Counted from the stretch's first letter, positions 18,155 to 28,953 are shown. The stretch is DNA of 64,000 nucleotides from Yersinia bercovieri ATCC 43970 (GCF_013282745.1 NZ_CP054044.1:4092001-4156000), one strand, 5' to 3'. The notes: generated by a model not told the origin, from the letters alone. Translations and numbers: made by a program.

Positions 18155-18578
18155 AATCAGCTCCTGAGCTGTGGGGTGAAAGCAGACAGACGACAACACT
18201 CTCTTTGGCCCTTAGGCGTTTAGTAGCAAACCGCATTCATCACATGTTGTATTGAGTGTAAAAAGCAGTTTTAAGAGCGTTCTCGACTAGATACTTAACA
18301 ATTTATACCTAAACGATATAAACAATTAACACCGAAATTCAGCAGCGCACCAATATCAATCCGTTCTATGTTATTTCTTTCATTACTGATCACCGCTCGC
18401 ACTCTTCACGATCATTAAGCTGTCTTATTGGCTGGCTAATCTGATCTCCTTTCATGTTTGGGTAGAAAGTATTAGCTTAGGCTATGAATACCCCTGATTC
18501 CGGTTGGGAATTTCTGATGTCCAGCACATGCACGATTAAGTTTTACGTCAACCTTTCTGTCTGCCTGGAGGAGACTTA
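18155..18578. other. Divergent promoter region
   Basis: About 424 bases lie between the sulfur operon on the minus strand and the HAD gene on the plus strand. It is AT-rich in the middle (18300-18400). I see no gene and no regulator site I can name. The HAD gene has a CTGGAGGAG ribosome site. Confidence 0.5.
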
Positions 18579-19241
18579 ATGGACTTAGCCCTGTTTGATC
18601 TCGACGAAACACTGATTAGCGATGACAGTTCTGGCCTATGGTTGCGCTGGTTGGTTGATAAGGGGCTTGCGCCCGTTGCGCTGGCAGAACAAGAACAGTA
18701 TTTAATGAAACAGTATTATCAGGGTGAGCTATCGATGTCCTGTTACATGGAGTCGACACTCTCCCCCTTGGTTGGGCGGCAGACGACGGAAGTTGCCGGT
18801 TGGGTTGAGCATTTTATCGAGCGCGATATTCTGCCGCGCATCTACCCGCAAGCCCGAAAAATGCTGGCCTGGCATCGTAATCGCGGTGATTACATCGTGA
18901 TTATCTCAGCCACTGGCGAGCATTTGGTGACGCCCATTGCACAGCATTTCGCCGCCAATGCCGCCCTATCTATTGGGGTTGCGGTGGAAGATAACCGCTA
19001 TACCGGCAAAACCTATGGCACCCTGACTTATCGCGAAGGTAAAGTCGAGCGGCTAAAACAGTGGCTGTCGGCATCGCCGCAGTTAGATTTTGCCCATACC
19101 TATGGTTACAGTGATTCGATCAATGACAAACCGCTGTTGGAGTATGTTGACCACGCCACAGTGATCAATCCTGGCAATGAATTGGTGGATTTAGCGATTT
19201 TGCATGACTGGAATATCCACCATTGGCAACACAAGAGATAG
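18579..19241 (+). CDS. HAD-IB family phosphatase (SerB-like)
   Basis: The 220-residue haloacid dehalogenase-type hydrolase has motif I DLDET (D7, D9), motif II serine in VIISATGEH (about 108) and motif IV GYSDSINDKPLLE (about 170). A helical cap lies between motifs I and II. Family members remove phosphate from small metabolites, for example phosphoserine or histidinol phosphate; the substrate here is unknown. It has an excellent ribosome site (GGAGGAG) and is 30 bases from the next gene, a GST, so both may be co-transcribed. Confidence 0.87.
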   Translation: MDLALFDLDETLISDDSSGLWLRWLVDKGLAPVALAEQEQYLMKQYYQGELSMSCYMESTLSPLVGRQTTEVAGWVEHFIERDILPRIYPQARKMLAWHRNRGDYIVIISATGEHLVTPIAQHFAANAALSIGVAVEDNRYTGKTYGTLTYREGKVERLKQWLSASPQLDFAHTYGYSDSINDKPLLEYVDHATVINPGNELVDLAILHDWNIHHWQHKR

Positions 19242-19271
19242 ACAATATTTCAAACAAATATAGGGGGTTAC

Positions 19272-19889
19272 ATGCTAACTGTCTGGGGTCGGAATAACTC
19301 GAGTAATGTCAAAAAAGTGCTTTGGTGTTTGGAAGAGTTGGCGCTTAGCTATGAGCGAATTGATGTCGGCGGCCAATATGGTCAGTTGAATGAGCCACTT
19401 TATCGCGCAATGAACCCCAATGGCTTGATCCCCTGCCTGCAAGATGGCGATTTTATTCTGTGGGAATCTAATACCATCGTGCGATATTTAGCTGCTCAAT
19501 ATGGTGAGAACACGCTTTATCTCTCTGATGCACAGCAACGAGCGAGTGCAGAGAAATGGATGGATTGGGTGACTTCCAGTATCGCAGCGCCCTTTAGCGC
19601 AGTGTTTATCGGGTTGGTGCGGACCCCGCCGGAGCAGCAGGATAAAGCCAAGATAGCTCAGGGCATGGAACAGCTGAATAAGTTAATGGCGATTGCCGAT
19701 AGCGCCCTTGCTAAGCAAGCTTATCTCTCCGGCGATAAATTTGGTATTGGCGATATCCCGCTCGGGTGTCTGGCCTATGGCTGGTTTAATCTGTCAATTC
19801 CCCGCCCTGAATTGCCACACTTACAGCGCTGGTATCAAAGCCTGACACAGCGTGCGGCATTCCAAAAAGTGATTGATATTGGCATAAGT

Positions 19890-19892
<3 letters not shown>
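19272..19892 (+). CDS. gstB: Glutathione S-transferase, GstB-like
   Basis: The 206-residue protein has an N-terminal thioredoxin-fold GST domain (about 1-80) and an all-helical C-terminal domain. It starts MLTVWGRNNSSNVKKVLWCLEEL, very like E. coli GstB. Glutathione-contacting segments include NPNGLIPCL and ESNTIVRYLA. It conjugates or reduces small electrophiles in the cytoplasm; GstB acts on bromoacetate-like compounds. The symbol rests on similarity recalled from memory. Its stop abuts an ERIC element. Confidence 0.85.
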
Positions 19893-19994
<102 letters not shown>

Positions 19995-21998
19995 TTAGAA
20001 ATCGTAGCTGGCCCCCACCATATACCGACGACCATCCAACACCTTGTCATTTACTTCAATATCCACACGTTTATCCAGTACGTTATAGACCCCACCCATT
20101 AGGCGGAACTCTTTCGTGAGCTGATAGTTAGCGCCTAAATCGACAAATGTATAGGATGGCGTACTGCCGCCGATACTGGTGCGATTGAGGTACTCAGAGG
20201 TTTTACCTCGGTAGTTAGCGCGCACCCAGGTTGCCAGCGCTTCACTTGCCTGCCAGTTTAGGGTGCCATTTAGCATGTGTTTCGGCATCTGATTCAGTGG
20301 TTGGCCGGCAAACTGCCCGCTCTTCTGTTCAGATTGGGTAAAGGTGTAGTTGGAGGTCAGTGACCACTCTTGGTTAATATCCCAACCGAAAGTGGCTTCC
20401 ACACCACGAGTAATGGCTTTGTCGACGTTGGTGCGGTCACTGATAAATTTATATGAGGCGCCATTGATCATACATTGACCCGACGCCTTACCTGTGGTGT
20501 CGGTGCAACGGCGCACCTCGGTAATTTTATCTTTGAAATCAGTATTAAACAGCGTCACACCCGCATTCATACCCTCCTGATCATCCCAGAGAATACCTAT
20601 CTCCTGACTGATGCTGCGTTCTGGTTTCAGGTTGGCATTACCGATAATAATGGCTGGATCGCCACGGCCCCCGGTGATCTGCCCCCAGTTTTCGGTGGCC
20701 TGACGTAGATCCGGTGAACGATAACCTCCCGATACCCCACCCTTTAATGTCCATTGCTCTGCCAAATGCCAAACGCCGTATAACCGTGGCGTCCAGTGGG
20801 TGCCATAGTTTTCATCCTGATCCATGCGAACGCCGCCGGTCAGAGCGAAATCATTGGTCATCTGCCACTCATCTTCAGCAAACAGTGCCCAGCTCCAGCG
20901 GGTTAATTTGGTTAAATCTTTGGCCGAGGCTAATTGGTTACCGGTGTCATTTAGCTCTTCATAGCGATATTGACCGCCCAGAATAAGGGTGTGATTATCC
21001 AGCAGGAATGAGGTCTGGGTATTAAAGATATTATCGACACTTTTCATTTCCCGTGATGGATTACGGGTTTCATCGCGCTGAACATAGCTGGTTGAGTTAC
21101 CAAAATCATAATAGCCGTGATGAGTAATCGCATAATTATTGCGGTCATACTGCACATCACTACTTTTACCATTTAATGCCACTGAGCGCCCTGCCGTTGA
21201 ATTACGGTCTTGCACATAGTGGCCAATATCAAAATCAAATTCATTTTTATCGTCGGGTGTCAGGGTAAATGTCGCCGCACCATTTCTTAGGCGCTGCTCA
21301 TTATAACCATCGACGATTTTATCTTCGCTACGATGAGAGAGCAGGCCGCTAACTTTTAATCCCAGTAAGCCATCAATTAATGGGCCGGAGGCATAGGCAT
21401 TAGTCTGGAATATATCACCGGATTTAGAGTCTTCCTGCAAAGTGGCATCAGCGCGCACTGTTCCGTGCCACTCTTTACCCACTTTGCGAGTGATCACGTT
21501 AATCACGCCGCCCATAGCATCCGAGCCATATAGTGAGGACATCGGCCCGCGAACCACCTCAATGCGCTCAATGGCAGCCAGTGGTGGCAACCAGCCTTGC
21601 TCGATACCTGAACCATCACTGTTTGGCCGTGTCCCACGGGTATCCACACGTTTACCATCCACCAGAATTAAGGTGTATTTCGCCGCCATCCCACGAATAC
21701 TGATATCGCTGTGGCTGCCGCCGCCTGTTACCACGACGCCGGGAACATCTTTCAGCGCATCGGTAATATCGGTATAGGCTTTATTTTCGATTTGCTCGCG
21801 GGTTACCACAGAAATAGACGCCGCCGAGTCTTGAATACGTTGCTGGAAACCTGATGCTGTAACCACAATAGTATCTGTAGGTGTACTCTTTGTTTCAGAG
21901 AAATTAGTTTCGGCAGCATGTGCCTGAGAAGAGATAATTGCAGCGATGACTAATGCCGCAGATTTTGTTTTCCTAAAAGCCTGATTTACCTTATTCAT
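19995..21998 (-). CDS. TonB-dependent siderophore receptor (CirA/IrgA type)
   Basis: The 667-residue outer-membrane receptor starts at ATG 21998 after GGAGAACG. A signal peptide ends AHA/AETN. The TonB box is DTIVVTAS; the plug domain spans about residues 45-160 (SISVVTREQIENK, DALKDVPGVVV, ERIEVVRGPMSSLYGSDAMGGVINVIT). A 22-strand barrel follows, ending in the outer-membrane signature with terminal F (GASYDF). Sequence resembles Cir/IrgA/CfrA catecholate receptors, so it probably takes up a catecholate siderophore or its breakdown product. It is downstream of a ruined siderophore ABC transporter that carries a Fur box. A weaker Fur-like A/T palindrome lies at 22154-22174. Confidence 0.9.
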   Translation of the reverse strand: MNKVNQAFRKTKSAALVIAAIISSQAHAAETNFSETKSTPTDTIVVTASGFQQRIQDSAASISVVTREQIENKAYTDITDALKDVPGVVVTGGGSHSDISIRGMAAKYTLILVDGKRVDTRGTRPNSDGSGIEQGWLPPLAAIERIEVVRGPMSSLYGSDAMGGVINVITRKVGKEWHGTVRADATLQEDSKSGDIFQTNAYASGPLIDGLLGLKVSGLLSHRSEDKIVDGYNEQRLRNGAATFTLTPDDKNEFDFDIGHYVQDRNSTAGRSVALNGKSSDVQYDRNNYAITHHGYYDFGNSTSYVQRDETRNPSREMKSVDNIFNTQTSFLLDNHTLILGGQYRYEELNDTGNQLASAKDLTKLTRWSWALFAEDEWQMTNDFALTGGVRMDQDENYGTHWTPRLYGVWHLAEQWTLKGGVSGGYRSPDLRQATENWGQITGGRGDPAIIIGNANLKPERSISQEIGILWDDQEGMNAGVTLFNTDFKDKITEVRRCTDTTGKASGQCMINGASYKFISDRTNVDKAITRGVEATFGWDINQEWSLTSNYTFTQSEQKSGQFAGQPLNQMPKHMLNGTLNWQASEALATWVRANYRGKTSEYLNRTSIGGSTPSYTFVDLGANYQLTKEFRLMGGVYNVLDKRVDIEVNDKVLDGRRYMVGASYDF

Positions 21999-22206
21999 TA
22001 CACGTTCTCCATGAGGTATAAATTTACTCAGAGCCTTTCCGTCAGGTTCTTTTTGCATATAACGATGCCGCCTGTCGGGCAGGTGAAAGTTATTTTTATA
22101 AATTTCGGCAATAGCTCACCACAGCAGAAATAGCGCTTCCAACTATTACTGCCTAATGCTTAATTATTATTATGTGAAACCTATTACTGTCGAAATAGAC
22201 CCAAGG

Positions 22207-22777
22207 CTATTGGGGTTCCGTTATCAATCCATCAATTAATACTTGCGCAGTGCCTTGCGAGCAGCGCTCAATACGCCCTTTCACTCCATACACTTTGGCC
22301 AGACTCTGCGGTGTAATCACCTCTTCCGGTCGACCATCCGCAATCAAGGTGCCATTTTGTAACATCAGTACATGGTCGCCATGGCGCAAGGCGATATTGA
22401 TGTCATGCACCACAACCACGGTAATAATATTGCGTTTGCGCGTCTCCTTGCTCACCAAACATCATGCGCGCAATATGTGGTGCCACCAGTCCGACAACAA
22501 AGGCCACCGCCAGTGCCGATAACATGCTGATACGTAACAATGTTCCTAGCCGTAGGCGGCGAACATCGATACCAAAACTGATCGCCCGATCTTCACCTAA
22601 ACGCAACGCCGTCAGCCTCCACGAACTCATCATCGACAGTGGTAACATCAGGGCAAACACCGCCAACATGACGCCCAATTTGCGCCATGATGCCCGCGCC
22701 ATGCTCTTATAGCGCCCCATCACATTAACATCAGCCCCGCTGGATGTTTTGGTCCTGGATTCTGTGGTTATACTCAT
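22207..22777 (-). pseudogene. Remnant of a FecCD-type siderophore permease fused to ABC ATPase end
   Basis: On the minus strand the first part (22777 to about 22445) encodes a FecCD permease start (MSITTESRTKTSSGADV). It jumps in frame to the permease middle (LTALRLGEDRAISFGIDVRRLRLGTLLRISMLSALAVAF). A few residues are missing before VGLVAPHIARMMFGE. After a frameshifting deletion near 22440 it continues as the C-terminus of the ATPase (VVVVHDINIALRHGDHVLMLQNGTL) to 22207. The central permease region, the rest of the permease end and the ATPase Walker motifs are gone. The start codon, a ribosome site and the Fur box remain. Confidence 0.87.
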
Positions 22778-22916
22778 TATTCCGTTACCTGTTACGAGCC
22801 ATTATTACTGCTTAAAACTCATGTTTTCGTTGCTGGTTCCCAGCCTCCAATCACTGTCCATTTGGCTCGACAGGAGGGGAACGACGAATTCAATATGGTG
22901 CTAACAATAAATCAAA

Positions 22917-22931
22917 CGATAATAATTATCA
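22917..22931 (-). promoter_or_regulatory. Fur box
   Basis: CGATAATAATTATCA is a near-perfect 7-1-7 Fur motif (TGATAAT-A-ATTATCA). It lies 140 bases before the permease remnant, so iron would repress this unit and possibly the receptor gene downstream. Confidence 0.82.
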
Positions 22932-23120
22932 ATAAGGTTGGTGTAATTGACTGCGTATAATTATATGTAACCCTATATTTTATAATGTAATTTAATCGGC
23001 GCGGCCCAGCAGGCCAAAATTTGGTCGGGAGAGTGGGGTATATCAGAGAAATTTTTTGCCTATTGATGGCCCGACCGACTGAGATATCGCTTAAATAACA
23101 AGCAGATTGCCGCCGTAAAA

Positions 23121-23144
23121 AAGGGCGATACAAATATCGCCCTT
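23121..23144 (-). terminator. Terminator after lysP
   Basis: AAGGGCGATA pairs perfectly with TATCGCCCTT around a CAAA loop. Read on the minus strand, the stem is followed by TTTTTTAC, a typical Rho-independent terminator about 50 bases after the lysP stop. Confidence 0.88.
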
Positions 23145-23191
23145 CATCACTACAACACGTTATTGACCACCAGATGCTATTTAGTCAGAGG

Positions 23192-24706
23192 TCACACCGT
23201 TTTTTTCGGCTCCTGATAATCTTCACTATCATCACGCCATTTCGGGAATTCCATCTCTTTATATTTGATAACCTTAGTGCCACGGGTCAGCTTGTAGCCG
23301 AACCAAATCACCAGGAACAATGGAATGCCGATATAGGTGGCGGTGACGCCATACCAGTCAATGCGGTCTTGCAGGAATGCCTGATAGTTCTGCCCCAAGG
23401 TAATGATCAAGCAGAGCACAAAGGCAAAAATCGGCCCCAGCGGGAAGAAACCGGACTGATACGGCAAATCGTTCAAATCACGGCCCTGGATCATATAACC
23501 ACGGCGGAAACGATAGTGACTGATAGCAATACCTAACCAGGCGATAAAGCCGGTCATCCCTGAGGTATTTAGCAACCATAGATAGACGGTTTGGTTACCA
23601 AACATTGAGCTGAGGAAGCATAACCCCGCAACTACGGTAGTGGCATACAAGGCATTACGCGGCACACCGCCCTTAGACAGTTTAGCAAAAATCCGTGGCG
23701 CTTTACCTTCAGAGGCTAAGGTAAACAGCATGCGGGTCGAGGCGTACATGCCAGAGTTACCGGCAGAGAGTACCGCCGTCAGGATAACCGCATTCATCAC
23801 TGCCGCCGCTGACAACAGGCCCGCATTCTGGAACACCAAGGTGAATGGGCTGACACTGATATCTTTAACGTCATTACGTAACAGACTTGGGTCGGTATAC
23901 GGAATAATCAGGCTGATAATCAAAATAGCGAAGATATAGAACAGCAGAATACGCCAGAATACTTTACGCACGGCACGAGGAATGTTTTTGCCCGGATCTT
24001 TTGATTCACCGGCGGCAATACCGATCAGTTCCGTCCCCTGGAAGGAGAAACCGACAATCATCGCCACCCCAATCATCGCAGAGAATCCACCCGCAAACGG
24101 GGCATCACCTATCGTCCAGTTGTGCCAACCTGCACTTTCGCCCCCTTTCATGATGCCGCTTATCATCATCACACCAATAATGATGAAGACCACAACCGTG
24201 ACCACTTTAATCAGGGAGAACCAGTATTCCGCTTCGCCAAAACCTTTGACTGAGATGTAGTTCAGCAAGAACATCAGCCCGAGGAATAGCGCACTCCAGA
24301 TCCAACCGGGGGCATCGGGGAACCAGTAATTCATCACCAATTGTGCGGCGACCAGGTCAACGGCGATAGTGACCGCCCAGTTGTACCAGTAGTTCCAGCC
24401 GAGGGCGAAGCCGAAGCCCTCCTCAACATATTTGGAGCCGTAAGTTGAAAATGAGCCGGAAACGGGCATAAATGCCGCTAATTCACCAAGGCTGGTCATC
24501 AGGAAGTAAACCATCAGGCCAATCAATGCATAGGAGAGCAGTGCGCCCCCTGGGCCTGCTTGCGATACTGTTGCCCCTGAGGCAACAAATAAGCCGGTAC
24601 CAATAGATCCGCCGATAGCAATCATGGCTAAATGCCGCGATTTTAACTCTCGTCGCAGACGCTGTGCGCCCTGCGGCACTGGGGTTTTAGTATTTTGCTG
24701 AGTCAT
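23192..24706 (-). CDS. lysP: Lysine-specific permease
   Basis: The 504-residue amino acid permease (APC superfamily) has about twelve membrane segments. Its first helix is IAIGGSIGTGLFVASGATVSQAGPGG, the conserved APC signature. Length and wording fit E. coli LysP, which imports lysine with protons and also restrains the CadC sensor. It lies next to yeiE as in E. coli. A strong terminator follows. Confidence 0.93.
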   Translation of the reverse strand: MTQQNTKTPVPQGAQRLRRELKSRHLAMIAIGGSIGTGLFVASGATVSQAGPGGALLSYALIGLMVYFLMTSLGELAAFMPVSGSFSTYGSKYVEEGFGFALGWNYWYNWAVTIAVDLVAAQLVMNYWFPDAPGWIWSALFLGLMFLLNYISVKGFGEAEYWFSLIKVVTVVVFIIIGVMMISGIMKGGESAGWHNWTIGDAPFAGGFSAMIGVAMIVGFSFQGTELIGIAAGESKDPGKNIPRAVRKVFWRILLFYIFAILIISLIIPYTDPSLLRNDVKDISVSPFTLVFQNAGLLSAAAVMNAVILTAVLSAGNSGMYASTRMLFTLASEGKAPRIFAKLSKGGVPRNALYATTVVAGLCFLSSMFGNQTVYLWLLNTSGMTGFIAWLGIAISHYRFRRGYMIQGRDLNDLPYQSGFFPLGPIFAFVLCLIITLGQNYQAFLQDRIDWYGVTATYIGIPLFLVIWFGYKLTRGTKVIKYKEMEFPKWRDDSEDYQEPKKTV

Positions 24707-24951
24707 TATTACCCTAATCCACCCTTAAAAAATAAGGCGGGATTGTAACAAATCCCACCCGCTCGGATAGTAACAATGCACTGATATAAGATACCTTCAT
24801 GATCCCAGCGCAATTATTAGCAAAAGCGCGATTGCCAGTAAAAACAGTTAGCCGTAGGTTTTTCTTGCCGCAATAACCCGCAGAGCTGGTGTAAAACACT
24901 TAAAATCCGCGGGCCTACACGAGTCATTCGCTTGCGGCTCATCTACGCCGC

Positions 24952-25824
24952 TCAGTGCTCTTCCTGGCAATAACTCAGGAAACGCTGCAAGGCGTTAGAG
25001 ATGTGTTTTTGCCGATGGTGAATCAAGTATAAGGTACGTACCAGTGTGGGTAGCGGGATATTCAGCTCAATCAATTCGCCATTAGCAAGTTGATCGGCTA
25101 TCACCCTGCGCGACAGGCAACTGATACCCATGCCATAACGTACTGCCCGCTTAATCGCCTCCGAATTACCCAGCTCCATGACCAATTTAAAGTGCGGCAA
25201 TTTCGCCAATAGCAGGTGATCCAGCACTTCACGGGTGCCTGAGCCGCGCTCACGTAAGATCCAGTCTGCACTCGCTAGCTCATCCAGTGTCAGCATTTTG
25301 TGGCACAGCGGATTATCCGGCGCGGCAAAGACCACCAGCTCATCTTGTAGCCAGGCTTGTGTCATCAACTCCGGCATATGACACGGCCCCTCAATCAGCC
25401 CCAGATCACCGCGAAAATCAGCCACCGCCTCAATCACATCCTGACTGTTGCCGATATTCAGCTCCAGAGGTGTGCCGGGGAAATCGCGCCGATACTTAGC
25501 AATCATGCCCGGTAACATATAATTGCCAATGGTACTGCTGGCGGCGATACGTAATGCCCCCAGATCCTGCAAAAAAAGCTGTTCTATTTCCATTGTCTGG
25601 TCGAGTAGTGCCAATGCTTTGGGGTAAAGTAAACGCCCATGTTCATTGGTAACCAACCGCTTACCGACCCTATCAAACAGTTGCACCCCCAATTGCCCTT
25701 CCAAATCCGCCAAGGCAGCGCTGACTGCTGATTGTGAAAGCGCGAGCACAACCGAGGCTTGGGTCGTAGAGCCGCTTTTCAGCACCTCAGTAAAGACTTC
25801 AAGTTGACGTAAGGTTATGTGCAT
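24952..25824 (-). CDS. yeiE: LysR-family regulator YeiE
   Basis: The 290-residue LysR-type regulator has an N-terminal winged helix (about 1-60, [23 protein letters not shown]) and a type 2 periplasmic-binding-like sensor domain. In relatives YeiE responds to sulfite and controls yeiH and other genes. Its position near yeiH supports the name. It reads away from yeiH, with a 646-base gap and one small gene between them. Confidence 0.92.
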   Translation of the reverse strand: MHITLRQLEVFTEVLKSGSTTQASVVLALSQSAVSAALADLEGQLGVQLFDRVGKRLVTNEHGRLLYPKALALLDQTMEIEQLFLQDLGALRIAASSTIGNYMLPGMIAKYRRDFPGTPLELNIGNSQDVIEAVADFRGDLGLIEGPCHMPELMTQAWLQDELVVFAAPDNPLCHKMLTLDELASADWILRERGSGTREVLDHLLLAKLPHFKLVMELGNSEAIKRAVRYGMGISCLSRRVIADQLANGELIELNIPLPTLVRTLYLIHHRQKHISNALQRFLSYCQEEH

Positions 25825-26470
25825 AACGGTCTCTGTAGTAAAAAATGGAGGACGCTATCATCACTCTGCTCGTCAGTTACTGGATGAACCGAGCTAACTT
25901 ATTAGTTGTCAATACCATCACTGACGAAAAAGCCTATAGCCTCAATTACCGTATAAGACTAACACCTTTAAGCAAAATCGGCAGGTTATCGGTGCAGGAA
26001 ATTAAGCGGAAAGAGGGTTATTTGTTATCATCTGAGTGAAAGAAAATAGAGTAAGCAACTGCGGCAACCGTACTGATAACCATCTTTAAAATCAACCAGA
26101 TAGTCAATAGGTAACTGCAGGTTTAGCAAAGCGGGATACCGCGTTCAGTCTTAAACGGATTAAAATGGGGTAGAGTTGTTTATATGCTGAGGATGCCAGC
26201 AAAGTAATAACATAATTAATAATATTACTACCGACTAACGGTAACCTTATTACACCTAATATCCATTACTTATTCCGATGATTTAGACAAATTAATACGC
26301 ATATTAACTCATTGTGCAGCTCGTTTTATAGACATACTCTTTTCCATGATGTGATAAGTTATCGTATATCCCCGCACCAATATTATTAATTGTTTTATTT
26401 ATTAGTGTATTAGCAATAGCTATTCGCATCTGAAATCTATGGATGAATTTCAATTAGCGAGGTATTAATT
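25825..26470. other. Intergenic region between yeiE and a small exported protein gene
   Basis: The 646 bases are AT-rich. A 64-codon frame at 25845-26039 lacks a ribosome site and recognisable features, so I do not call it a gene. A YeiE-binding site is likely here, but I cannot define one by eye. Confidence 0.5.
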
Positions 26471-26692
26471 ATGAATAACACCATTAAGTATTTGCTGCTT
26501 TTTTTAGCCACGGCAACCATTCCTACCTATGCCAGTGCATGTGAACTCGCAGGCGAAAGTCCGGAGGAGTGTCAGTCGGAATGTATGATGGCGGAGGATT
26601 TTGAGACTTGTGTTCTTGGCTCAGCCCAGAATCCAAATAGTGACACTACCCCCACTGTAACCATGCAAGCTGCTCAGCCAACATCCCGCTAA
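26471..26692 (+). CDS. Small exported protein with four cysteines
   Basis: The 73-residue protein has a GAGG ribosome site and a clear Sec signal peptide ending near SASA. The mature part begins at or before C24. It has four cysteines (C24, C34, C38, C47) in an acidic stretch and a Thr/Gln-rich tail. The cysteines could form two disulfides or bind metal. I do not recognise the family. It lies between yeiE and yeiH, a position with no counterpart that I know in E. coli. A C at +1 of the mature protein could suggest a lipoprotein, but the preceding residues (ASA) do not make a proper lipobox. Confidence 0.68.
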   Translation: MNNTIKYLLLFLATATIPTYASACELAGESPEECQSECMMAEDFETCVLGSAQNPNSDTTPTVTMQAAQPTSR

Positions 26693-26700
26693 ATGTATTA

Positions 26701-26728
26701 TCAGGCATACCTATTTTCGTATGCCTGA
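26701..26728 (+). terminator. Hairpin after the small exported protein gene
   Basis: TCAGGCATAC and GTATGCCTGA form a perfect 10-bp stem with an 8-base loop, 8 bases after the stop codon. There is no T tract, so it may be an mRNA stabiliser or an inefficient terminator. Its presence supports the small ORF being a real transcribed gene. Confidence 0.6.
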
Positions 26729-26877
26729 CTCACCGATAGCCGTGCTCCTGGCCTTGACTCGGGCCTAATTCCCACTTACCACTTATATCGATTAATTATA
26801 AATATATAATGAATTTATCTATTATTGCCAAAGTCGTTAAACTACCCACAATCTTTACAGGCAATAGGATATAAAAC

Positions 26878-27960
26878 ATGGCAACTTCTCATAGCAAAGA
26901 ACTCCCTCGACCACAGCAGTTTACCCTGCCCCGCTATCTTCCGGGTTTGGTGTTAACCGGTGTGATGACTGGGTTGGCGCTTACCGTGGGTGATATGCCG
27001 TGGTTTATCGATATGGGCCTCGGCGCCCTGACGTTGGCTATCATATTTGGTATCGTCGTCGGCAATACACTCTATCCGTGGGTGCAACCCGTTTGTGCTG
27101 ACGGCGTGCTGCTCGCCAAACAGCACTTGCTGCGATTGGGGATCATTTTGTACGGCTTCCGCTTGACCTTCCAGCAAGTCGCTGATGTCGGCGCGACCGG
27201 TATGCTCATTGACCTGTTAACCCTAAGCTCTACCTTTATCCTGGCGTGTTGGCTGGGTAAACGTGTTTTCGGCTTGGATCAGCAAACAGTGATGTTGATT
27301 GGTGCTGGTAGCAGTATTTGTGGTGCCGCCGCCATTATGGCCACCGAGCCGGTGCTGAAAGCTGACGCCAGCAAAGTGGCGGTTGCCGTCGCCACGGTGG
27401 TAATTTTCGGTACGCTGGCTATCTTTGTTTACCCATGGCTGTATCAGCTAAACCTACATTACCAGTGGCTACCATGGAGTCAGGAGACCTTTGGTATCTT
27501 TGCCGGTTCGACGATCCACGAAGTGGCGCAGGTGGTAGCTGCCGGACATGCCATTGGCCCTGATGCTGAAAATGCGGCGGTTATCACCAAAATGATCCGG
27601 GTGATGATGTTAGCACCATTCTTGCTGTTACTTTCCGCCTATCTGGGGCGTAGCAGCCTAAAAACCAGCGGGGAAAAACGTGAGAAAAGTGCCATCACCA
27701 TTCCTTGGTTTGCGGTGATATTTATTCTGATGGCCGGTTTTAACTCACTCAATCTGCTGCCCGCAGCCTGGGTCAACCATCTGATTACACTGGATACCAT
27801 TTTGTTGGCAATGGCGATGGCGGCACTGGGGCTAACCACCCATATTGGCTCCATTCGTCAGGCGGGGGTTAAACCACTGTTACTGGCCCTGCTGCTGTTT
27901 GTCTGGCTGTTGGTTGGCGGGACAGGCATCAACTTACTGGTTCAGCATATCGCGGCATAA
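26878..27960 (+). CDS. yeiH: YeiH family membrane protein (putative sulfate/sulfite exporter)
   Basis: The 360-residue UPF0324 membrane protein has about ten membrane segments. The conserved core [22 protein letters not shown] and [16 protein letters not shown] are present. The family is annotated as putative sulfate exporters; in enterobacteria yeiH is under YeiE control and linked to sulfite tolerance. The transported substrate is not proven. It has an AGGATATAAAAC ribosome site region and sits upstream of nfo. Confidence 0.9.
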   Translation: MATSHSKELPRPQQFTLPRYLPGLVLTGVMTGLALTVGDMPWFIDMGLGALTLAIIFGIVVGNTLYPWVQPVCADGVLLAKQHLLRLGIILYGFRLTFQQVADVGATGMLIDLLTLSSTFILACWLGKRVFGLDQQTVMLIGAGSSICGAAAIMATEPVLKADASKVAVAVATVVIFGTLAIFVYPWLYQLNLHYQWLPWSQETFGIFAGSTIHEVAQVVAAGHAIGPDAENAAVITKMIRVMMLAPFLLLLSAYLGRSSLKTSGEKREKSAITIPWFAVIFILMAGFNSLNLLPAAWVNHLITLDTILLAMAMAALGLTTHIGSIRQAGVKPLLLALLLFVWLLVGGTGINLLVQHIAA

Positions 27961-28072
27961 AATAGTGTCACCAAGGGCTGCATCAAGCGGCCCTTCTCTT
28001 TTCTCTCCGCTTCCACCATTCAATCATTCCGCTATCAATGCCATAATGGCTCGGTTACCAAAGGAGAATGGA

Positions 28073-28918
28073 ATGAAATTTGTCGGAGCACACGTCAGTG
28101 CCGCAGGGGGCGTAGACCAGGCGGTGATTCGGGCGCATGAGCTTGAGGCCACCGCCTTTGCCCTGTTTACCAAGAATCAGCGCCAATGGCGCGCAGCCCC
28201 ACTAGCGGAAGATGTTATTGAGAGGTTTAAGCTAGCTTGTGAGCAATATGGCTACACTTCAGCTCAAATTTTGCCGCACGACAGCTATCTGATCAACCTT
28301 GGCCATCCGGTCATTGAGGCGCTAGAGAAATCTCGCGAAGCCTTTATTGATGAAATGGCCCGCTGCCAGCAACTGGGGTTGTCACTACTGAACTTCCACC
28401 CCGGCAGCCATTTACTGCAAATTGATGAAGATAAGTGTCTCGCGCGCATTGCTGAATCAATCAATATCGCGCTGGATGCCAGTGAGGGTGTCACGGCGGT
28501 GATCGAAAATACCGCCGGACAGGGCAGTAATCTGGGCTTTAAGTTCGAACATCTGGCCGCCATCATTGACGGCGTAGAAGATAAGAGCCGGGTTGGCGTC
28601 TGTATTGATACCTGCCATGCTTTCGCCGCTGGTTATGATTTACGTACCGAAGCCGATTGCGAGCACACCTTCAAGCAGCTCGGTGATATCGTCGGTTTTC
28701 AGTATCTGCGCGGTATGCATCTTAATGATGCGAAAAGCGAATTTAACAGCCGTGTCGACCGCCATCACAGCCTCGGTGAGGGTAATATCGGCAAAACCGT
28801 ATTCAGCTATATTATGCGCGATGCGCGTTTTGATAATATTCCGCTCATTCTGGAAACGGTGAATATGGATATTTGGGCCGAAGAGATAGCCTGGTTGAAG
28901 TCGCAAGCTGAAGTTTAG
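28073..28918 (+). CDS. nfo: Endonuclease IV
   Basis: The 281-residue AP endonuclease nicks DNA 5' to abasic sites and repairs oxidised ends. ATG 28073 follows AAGGAG and gives [13 protein letters not shown], the usual start; the open frame upstream overlaps yeiH and is not coding. Zinc-binding segments include [26 protein letters not shown] and DRHHSLGEG. In E. coli nfo belongs to the SoxRS response; I see no clear SoxS box here. Confidence 0.96.
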   Translation: MKFVGAHVSAAGGVDQAVIRAHELEATAFALFTKNQRQWRAAPLAEDVIERFKLACEQYGYTSAQILPHDSYLINLGHPVIEALEKSREAFIDEMARCQQLGLSLLNFHPGSHLLQIDEDKCLARIAESINIALDASEGVTAVIENTAGQGSNLGFKFEHLAAIIDGVEDKSRVGVCIDTCHAFAAGYDLRTEADCEHTFKQLGDIVGFQYLRGMHLNDAKSEFNSRVDRHHSLGEGNIGKTVFSYIMRDARFDNIPLILETVNMDIWAEEIAWLKSQAEV

Positions 28919-28953
28919 CCAATACGATTGAGGCAACTGCTTGAGTCAAAATG

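Larger units (their letters stand above)
22778..23191. other. Intergenic region with Fur box and lysP terminator
   Basis: The 414 bases hold the Fur box at 22917-22931, the promoter of the decayed transporter, and the lysP terminator at 23121-23144. No gene is supported. Confidence 0.6.

Noticed and set aside
25845..26039. 64-codon ORF after yeiE
   Set aside because: No ribosome site, no recognisable domain and composition like the surrounding intergenic DNA.
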